From contig CANPZA010000017.1 of assembly GCA_947588915.1 (NCBI GenBank), positions 1 to 19,153 of the forward strand: a DNA stretch of 19,153 nt, given 5' to 3'. The notes under the pieces were generated by a model. It searched no databases, was not told the origin of the DNA, and saw only the letters and a program-made list of their open reading frames with translations. The first letter of the stretch is position 1. Each line of letters opens with the position of its first letter. Below are positions 17,423 to 19,153 of this stretch, in pieces. The translations under genes and the position numbers were made by a program. Source of the DNA: an uncultured Clostridia bacterium (GTDB taxonomy: Bacteria > Bacillota_A > Clostridia > TANB77 > CAG-508).

Positions 17423-18430
17423 TCAATTCTTATTATCATCTAGTTTTTTACTAATATATTTCATAACAGAAATAACTTTAGAATAATCCATCCTTTTAGG
17501 ACCTATAATTCCTATTGTTCCTAAATCTTTTCCATTTACTTTATGCCTGAAAGTAACAACACTAAAATCTTTTAATTGTTCTTTTTCATTTTCTTCACCT
17601 ATATAAACATTAATATCCTCTGCAAATCCTGTATTTAACATATCTGTTACTAATTCTTTCGTGTCTAGAATATTAACAAAGTTTTTAGCTACTTCTAAGC
17701 TATTAAATTCTGGTAAGTCAAATGACTTATTCGTTCCTTCTAAATAAATTTTGTCTTCTTCTAATACTTTTTTTATTTGTTCTATAACTGGCTTTATAAC
17801 ATTTACGCTATATGTCATTTCATCATATAAATATTCTTCTAATGGTCTATCTATTGTTTCAATAGACTGCCCTTTTAGTTTATTATTAAACATATAATTC
17901 ATTGTTTCTACTTGTTTTTCATTGACATCTTCATCAAACTTAATAATTGTTTCTTTTATTAAACCTGTATCTGTTACAATCACTGCCATCATCATTCTAG
18001 TACCTAACAAAACAAATTTTATTTCTTCGATTAATTGGCTCGTTGTTTTTGGGCCAATTGAAACAGTTGTATAATGTGTTACTTCTGAAATTGTATTTGC
18101 TGTAATTTTTGTTAAGTCTTCTATTTCATTTACCTTTGTTTCCAATTTAGAACTTATATATTTAATTTCTTCTAAGCTAATATTTTGGTCATTGATTAAT
18201 TCATCTACGTAATATCTATATCCTTTTGCAGATGGTATTCTTCCACTTGAAGTATGTGTTTTGTCAAGAAGTCCTATTTTTTCTAATTCTGCCATTTCGT
18301 TTCTAATTGTTGCACTACTAAAATTTAGTCCATAATTATTTGTTAAACTATTTGAGCTTACTGGCTCTGCTGTATTGATGTATTCTTCTACTATTGCCTG
18401 TAAGACCTTCTTTTTTCTATCATCTAACAA
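17423..18430 (-). CDS. hrcA: HrcA heat-shock repressor
   Basis: HrcA binds CIRCE operators and represses heat-shock operons; GroEL assists its folding. The N-terminal winged helix is visible in LDDRKKKVLQAIVEEYINTAEPV and in SSATIRNEMAELEKIGLLDKTHTSSGRIPS. The GAF-like core and dimerisation region follow, ending with LGTIGIIGPKRMDYSKVISVM. I choose a TTG start at 18430 (335 residues, normal length). AGAGGTG precedes it by 6 bases and LDDRKKK is where family proteins begin. The reading frame continues upstream to 18502, but that part covers the CIRCE element and the promoter and is untranslated. The order hrcA-grpE-...-dnaK-dnaJ is the classic clostridial heat-shock arrangement, autoregulated through the CIRCE site just upstream. 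Confidence 0.94.
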   Translation of the reverse strand: MLDDRKKKVLQAIVEEYINTAEPVSSNSLTNNYGLNFSSATIRNEMAELEKIGLLDKTHTSSGRIPSAKGYRYYVDELINDQNISLEEIKYISSKLETKVNEIEDLTKITANTISEVTHYTTVSIGPKTTSQLIEEIKFVLLGTRMMMAVIVTDTGLIKETIIKFDEDVNEKQVETMNYMFNNKLKGQSIETIDRPLEEYLYDEMTYSVNVIKPVIEQIKKVLEEDKIYLEGTNKSFDLPEFNSLEVAKNFVNILDTKELVTDMLNTGFAEDINVYIGEENEKEQLKDFSVVTFRHKVNGKDLGTIGIIGPKRMDYSKVISVMKYISKKLDDNKN

Positions 18431-18444
18431 TTTTTTCACCTCTT

Positions 18445-18471
18445 TTAGCACTCCTTTACTTAGATTGCTAA
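18445..18471. promoter_or_regulatory. CIRCE operator of the hrcA operon
   Basis: TTAGCACTC (18445-18453), 9-base spacer, then GATTGCTAA (18463-18471) matches the consensus TTAGCACTC-N9-GAGTGCTAA with one mismatch. It lies between the promoter and the hrcA TTG start, a normal position for HrcA repression. Confidence 0.93.
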
Positions 18472-18480
18472 TTCTTATAT

Positions 18481-18509
18481 ATATTATATCCATTTTTAGC
18501 ACTTGTCAA
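18481..18509 (-). promoter_or_regulatory. hrcA: Sigma-A promoter of the hrcA-grpE-dnaK operon
   Basis: TTGACA (18504-18509) is followed on the minus strand by TATAAT (18483-18488, 15-base spacer) or TAATAT (18481-18486, 17-base spacer). The predicted transcription start falls just before the CIRCE operator at 18445-18471. Confidence 0.85.
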
Positions 18510-18522
18510 TACCTTCTGCTAA
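18496..18522. promoter_or_regulatory. Degenerate second CIRCE-like site
   Basis: TTAGCACTT (18496-18504), 9-base spacer, TTCTGCTAA (18514-18522) keeps the CIRCE geometry and the outer TTAGCA/TGCTAA but mismatches the consensus at the inner positions. It covers the -35 box of the hrcA promoter, so it could act as a second, weaker HrcA site. Confidence 0.6.
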
Positions 18523-18601
18523 TTTTTTTGTAAATTCTTTGTGAATTATTTATATATGTTTTTAAAATTTACATAAATCTCTTTATTTTTTTATTAATAT
18601 G

Positions 18602-18610
18602 TGATATAAT
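18602..18610 (+). promoter_or_regulatory. Extended -10 promoter of nfeD
   Basis: TG-A-TATAAT is an extended -10 box about 33 bases before the nfeD start on the plus strand. The -35 region is only T-rich (TTTATT at 18582-18587). Confidence 0.65.
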
Positions 18611-18642
18611 TGTAATAGTTGGTATTTAAGGAGGAATTTTAC

Positions 18643-19074
18643 ATGTGGCAAATTTGGTTAATTATTTCTGGTATTTGTTTAATAATTGAGATTATAACAA
18701 CTGGATTTTTAGTATTTTGGTTTTCAATTGGAGCTTTAATTGCTATGGTTGTTAGTATTTTTATTGATAATATAATTATCCAAACTGCTGTGTTTATTAT
18801 TTCTTCTACAATTTTAATCTTTGCAACTAAACCATTTGTTAAAAAATTTGTACATATTGAAAATTCTATTAAAACTAATGCATTTTCTTTGGTTGGAAAA
18901 AATGCAATAGTTACTCAAGATATAAATTCTATTAATGGAACTGGTCAAGTTAAGGTAAATGGGGAAATCTGGTCCGCAATAGGATTAGATGATGTAAATA
19001 TTTCACAAAATACTGAAGTAAAGATTAATGATATAAAAGGTGTTAAATTAATTGTATCGCCTATTAAAAAATAG
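18643..19074 (+). CDS. NfeD-like membrane protein
   Basis: This 143-residue protein matches the short NfeD family. Three membrane segments (about residues 4-21, 24-43 and 47-63) are followed by a C-terminal OB-fold domain. The OB-fold contains LVGKNAIVTQDI, GTGQVKVNGEIWSAIG and TEVKINDIKGVKLIV. Short NfeD proteins are partners of SPFH/stomatin-like membrane proteins in membrane microdomains, and the next gene fits that. The ATG at 18643 is chosen because AAGGAGG precedes it by 8 bases; a longer in-frame reading back to 18619 includes that ribosome binding site and is not coding. The gene is divergent from hrcA, with about 210 bases between the two start codons holding both promoters and the CIRCE sites. 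Confidence 0.9.
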   Translation: MWQIWLIISGICLIIEIITTGFLVFWFSIGALIAMVVSIFIDNIIIQTAVFIISSTILIFATKPFVKKFVHIENSIKTNAFSLVGKNAIVTQDINSINGTGQVKVNGEIWSAIGLDDVNISQNTEVKINDIKGVKLIVSPIKK

Positions 19075-19121
19075 TTTTTTAAATTTATTTTATATAAATA
19101 AAATTAAAGGAGGAAAATTTT

Positions 19122-19153
19122 ATGTGGTTTTTATTAGTTTTACTTGTTATTAT
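19122..19153 (+). CDS. Start of next gene, probably SPFH/stomatin-like protein (partial)
   Basis: Only the first ten codons, MWFLLVLLVI, lie in the window. AAAGGAGG stands about 9 bases before the ATG. The hydrophobic start suggests a membrane-anchored protein. Since nfeD is commonly followed by an SPFH-family gene (FloA or QmcA type), that is the likely identity, inferred from context only. Confidence 0.5.
   Translation, partial: MWFLLVLLVI

Noticed and set aside
18431..18502. N-terminal extension of hrcA
   Set aside because: It covers the CIRCE operator and the promoter -10 region. The TTG at 18430 has a good ribosome binding site and the family-typical N-terminus.

Overview
The window looks like the chromosome of a very AT-rich, spore-forming, Gram-positive anaerobe of the Clostridia type. 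It carries spoIIP, an HrcA/CIRCE-controlled heat-shock operon, strong GGAGG ribosome binding sites, TTGACA/TATAAT promoters and AT-rich hairpin terminators. Species cannot be named from the sequence. All genes run on the minus strand except nfeD and the gene after it at the right edge. There is no rRNA, tRNA, CRISPR array or transposase gene. No gene-free stretch exceeds about 235 bases.

Layout from left to right: pyruvate kinase (cut by the left edge), an acyl-ACP thioesterase, glucose-6-phosphate isomerase, a prepilin-like surface protein, the sporulation amidase SpoIIP, a small membrane protein, phosphoglucosamine mutase GlmM with a CpsB-like PHP phosphatase, and RlmN with a 62-residue protein. 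Next come a DUF6320-like membrane protein, a condensation/acetyltransferase-like protein and an alpha/beta hydrolase, with a perfect 31-bp palindrome between the last two. Then come dnaJ, dnaK, a CYTH-domain protein, grpE and hrcA, and finally NfeD with the start of a probable SPFH partner on the plus strand.

The main discovery concerns reading frame. Six genes (spoIIP, glmM, rlmN, the alpha/beta hydrolase, dnaJ twice, grpE) are each broken by one extra base, and all seven events are the same. An extra C stands exactly at a codon boundary directly before a GGA or GGT glycine codon, so the zero frame presents CGG. Skipping that C restores the full conserved protein every time, including the RlmN C-terminus after its catalytic Cys, the DnaJ CxxCxGxG zinc motif, the GlmM phosphate loop, the hydrolase catalytic His and the GrpE C-terminal domain. 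By eye, these seven are the only in-frame CGG codons in the window; CGG is never used as ordinary arginine. The simplest biological reading is that CGG is not decoded as Arg here. Instead it triggers a +1 shift, or CGGN is read as a four-base glycine codon. This would be a systematic departure from the standard code, spread over essential genes. A systematic sequencing artefact is the main rival explanation.

Functionally the window mixes housekeeping carbon metabolism (pyk, pgi, glmM), protein quality control (hrcA-grpE-dnaK-dnaJ), translation fidelity (rlmN), sporulation (spoIIP) and envelope or lipid genes. Most transcription units have a recognisable promoter or terminator, listed separately.
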